Positions 62,576 through 64,000 of a stretch of DNA of 64,000 nucleotides are shown piece by piece. The position numbers were made by a program, and so were the translations under genes. The notes beneath the pieces are model-generated. The model ran no database searches. It saw only the letters and a program-made list of their open reading frames with translations, and was not told where the DNA came from. Location of the stretch: NCBI GenBank assembly GCA_948144175.1, contig CANXME010002660.1, positions 99,409 to 163,408 on the forward strand. Reading direction: 5' to 3'. Each line of letters starts with the position of its first letter. Position 1 is the stretch's first letter. Source of the stretch: Closterium sp. NIES-65 (taxonomy: Eukaryota > Streptophyta > Zygnematophyceae > Desmidiales > Closteriaceae).

Positions 62576-64000
62576 CAATATGACTGGTTGGACCCACTGT
62601 CCTGTTGGTCCGATGGACTGGTTGAACCGAGTGGCCTATTGGTCCAATGGTCCAGTTGGACCCAAAGTTCGGAGGTCGAATTGACTGGTTTGGACCGACA
62701 TGACTGTTGGTCCAATGGACCGGTTGGATCGATTGGCCTTTTGGTCCAATGGACCGGTTGGACTTTCTCGCGTTAAGGGTCCAATGGACCGGATGGACCG
62801 ACTGCCTATTGCTCTAATGGACCAGTTGGACCAATTGGGGTCTTGGTCCAATGGACCGGTTGGACCAACTAGCCTGTTGGTCCAATGGATCTGTTGGACC
62901 TGAATGGCCTGGTCCAATGGATCGGTTGGAACCACTAGCCTGTCGGTCCAATGGACCGGCTTGTCCGACTGGCGTGTTGGTCAAGTGGACCGGTTGAACC
63001 AACTAGCTGTTAGTCCAATGGACCGGTTAGTCGGATAGGCCTGTTGGTCTAATGGACCAACTTCCTTATAGTCCAATGGATCAGTTAGACCGTCAGGTTT
63101 GTCGGTCCAATGGACCGGTTGGACTGACATGGCCTTGTTTGAATGGACCGGCTGGACCGACTTGGCCTGTTGTCCAATGGACCAGATGGACCGACTGGCA
63201 TGTTGGTCCAATGGACCGGTTGGACCGACTGGCCTGTTGGGCCAATGGACTGGTTGGAGCGACAGGCCCGTTGGGCCCAAAGGACCGGTTGGACCAAACT
63301 GCCCGTTAGGCCAATGGACCGGTTGGACCAAGTGGCCTGTTGGACCAATGGACTAGTTGGACCGACTACTAGCTTTTTGGGCCAATGGACCGGTCGGACT
63401 GACTAACCTTTTGGGCCAATGGACTGGTCGAACTGACTAGCCCGTTGGGCCAATTGACCAGTTAGCCCAGTAGCCTATTGGTCCAATGGACTGGTTGGAC
63501 CGACTAGCCTTTTGCGCCAATGGACCAGTCGGACTGACTACCTGTTGGGCCAATGGACCGGTTGGACCCACTGGCCTTTTCGGCCAATGGACCGGTTGGA
63601 CGACTGGGCCTGTTGGGGCGATGGACTGGTTGGACGACTAGCCTGTTTGTGTCCAATGGACCGGTTTGGACCAACTGGCAAGTAGGTCCAATGGACCGGA
63701 TGGCTGGACCGGCCTGTTGGTCCAATGGACCGGTTGACCAATTGGCGTTTTGGTCCAATGGACCGGTTGGACGGACAGGCCTGTTGGTCCAATGGACTGG
63801 TTGGACCGGCTTGTCTTGGTCCAATGGACCGGCTTGTCCGACTGGCTGTTGGTCTAATGGACCGGTTGGACAACTTGATGTCACTCCAATGGATATGTTA
63901 GACCGACAGGCCTGTGGGTCCAATGGACCAGTAGGAGCGACTGGCCTGTTGGTCCAATATATGGTTTGACCGACAAGCCTGTTGGTTTAGGGTGGACCGG
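62576..64000. repeat. 34-bp satellite array S3 (continues beyond window)
   Basis: There are about 42 units, with more indels and point changes than S1 and S2 (for example 62760-62790, 63590-63720). It is the same unit family and reaches the window end. Confidence 0.93.

Noticed and set aside
1-64000. tRNA or rRNA genes
   Set aside because: I saw no cloverleaf or rRNA-like sequence. The TGGTATCAGAGC matches are primer-binding sites next to LTRs, not tRNA genes.

Overview
The window is nuclear DNA from a eukaryote, and I find no host gene in it. All 64 kb is accounted for by Ty1/copia LTR retrotransposons, their wrecks, and a 34-bp satellite. The PBS that primes from initiator-Met tRNA (TGGTATCAGAGC type), the copia domain order (gag, protease, integrase, RT, RNase H) and the high GC content fit the green plant lineage. 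The family-A protein looks to me like elements of streptophyte algae such as Closterium, but that is an unchecked recollection.

Three copia families are present. Family A (GC-rich, about 133-bp LTRs, glycine-rich gag and a repetitive Gly/Ala/Glu/Pro linker before RT) has two broken copies: A1 (1-5479) and A2 (32909-39701). Family B (1093-bp LTRs, one 1526-codon gag-pol ORF) dominates. Three copies have uninterrupted ORFs: B1 at 5791-12645 on +, and B2 and B3 on - inside 19377-31993. Three more are broken (B4 42915-46795 -, B5 51827-58135 +, B6 58136-62575 -), and there are a B half fused to A2 (39702-42882 +) and LTR fragments. Family C is a degraded RT/RNase H remnant at about 13150-14024 (-).

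Layout: A1 lies in a minus-strand B LTR, and B1 is nested in the same LTR (TSD CTGCC). Next come the C remnant and satellite array S1 (14025-19376, resuming 31994-32092). S1 is split by a B2-B3 tandem dimer that has three LTRs, shares the middle one, repeats at exactly 5762 bp, and carries one 5-bp TSD (CAATG) around the whole. After that come a truncated B LTR, an inverted LTR junction, the A2/B chimera, B4, satellite S2 (46796-51826), B5, B6, and satellite S3 (62576 to the window end).

The satellite unit is 34 bp with strong dyad symmetry (GGTCCAATGGACC). Because 34 is not a multiple of 3, three units make a 102-bp, 34-residue reading cycle, so long open frames appear on both strands; I do not regard them as genes. 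The arrays show higher-order structure. Satellite interleaved with nested copia insertions suggests pericentromeric, centromeric or subtelomeric heterochromatin (inference). The parts expected to work are the B1, B2 and B3 polyproteins and their LTRs, which could mobilise each other and defective relatives.
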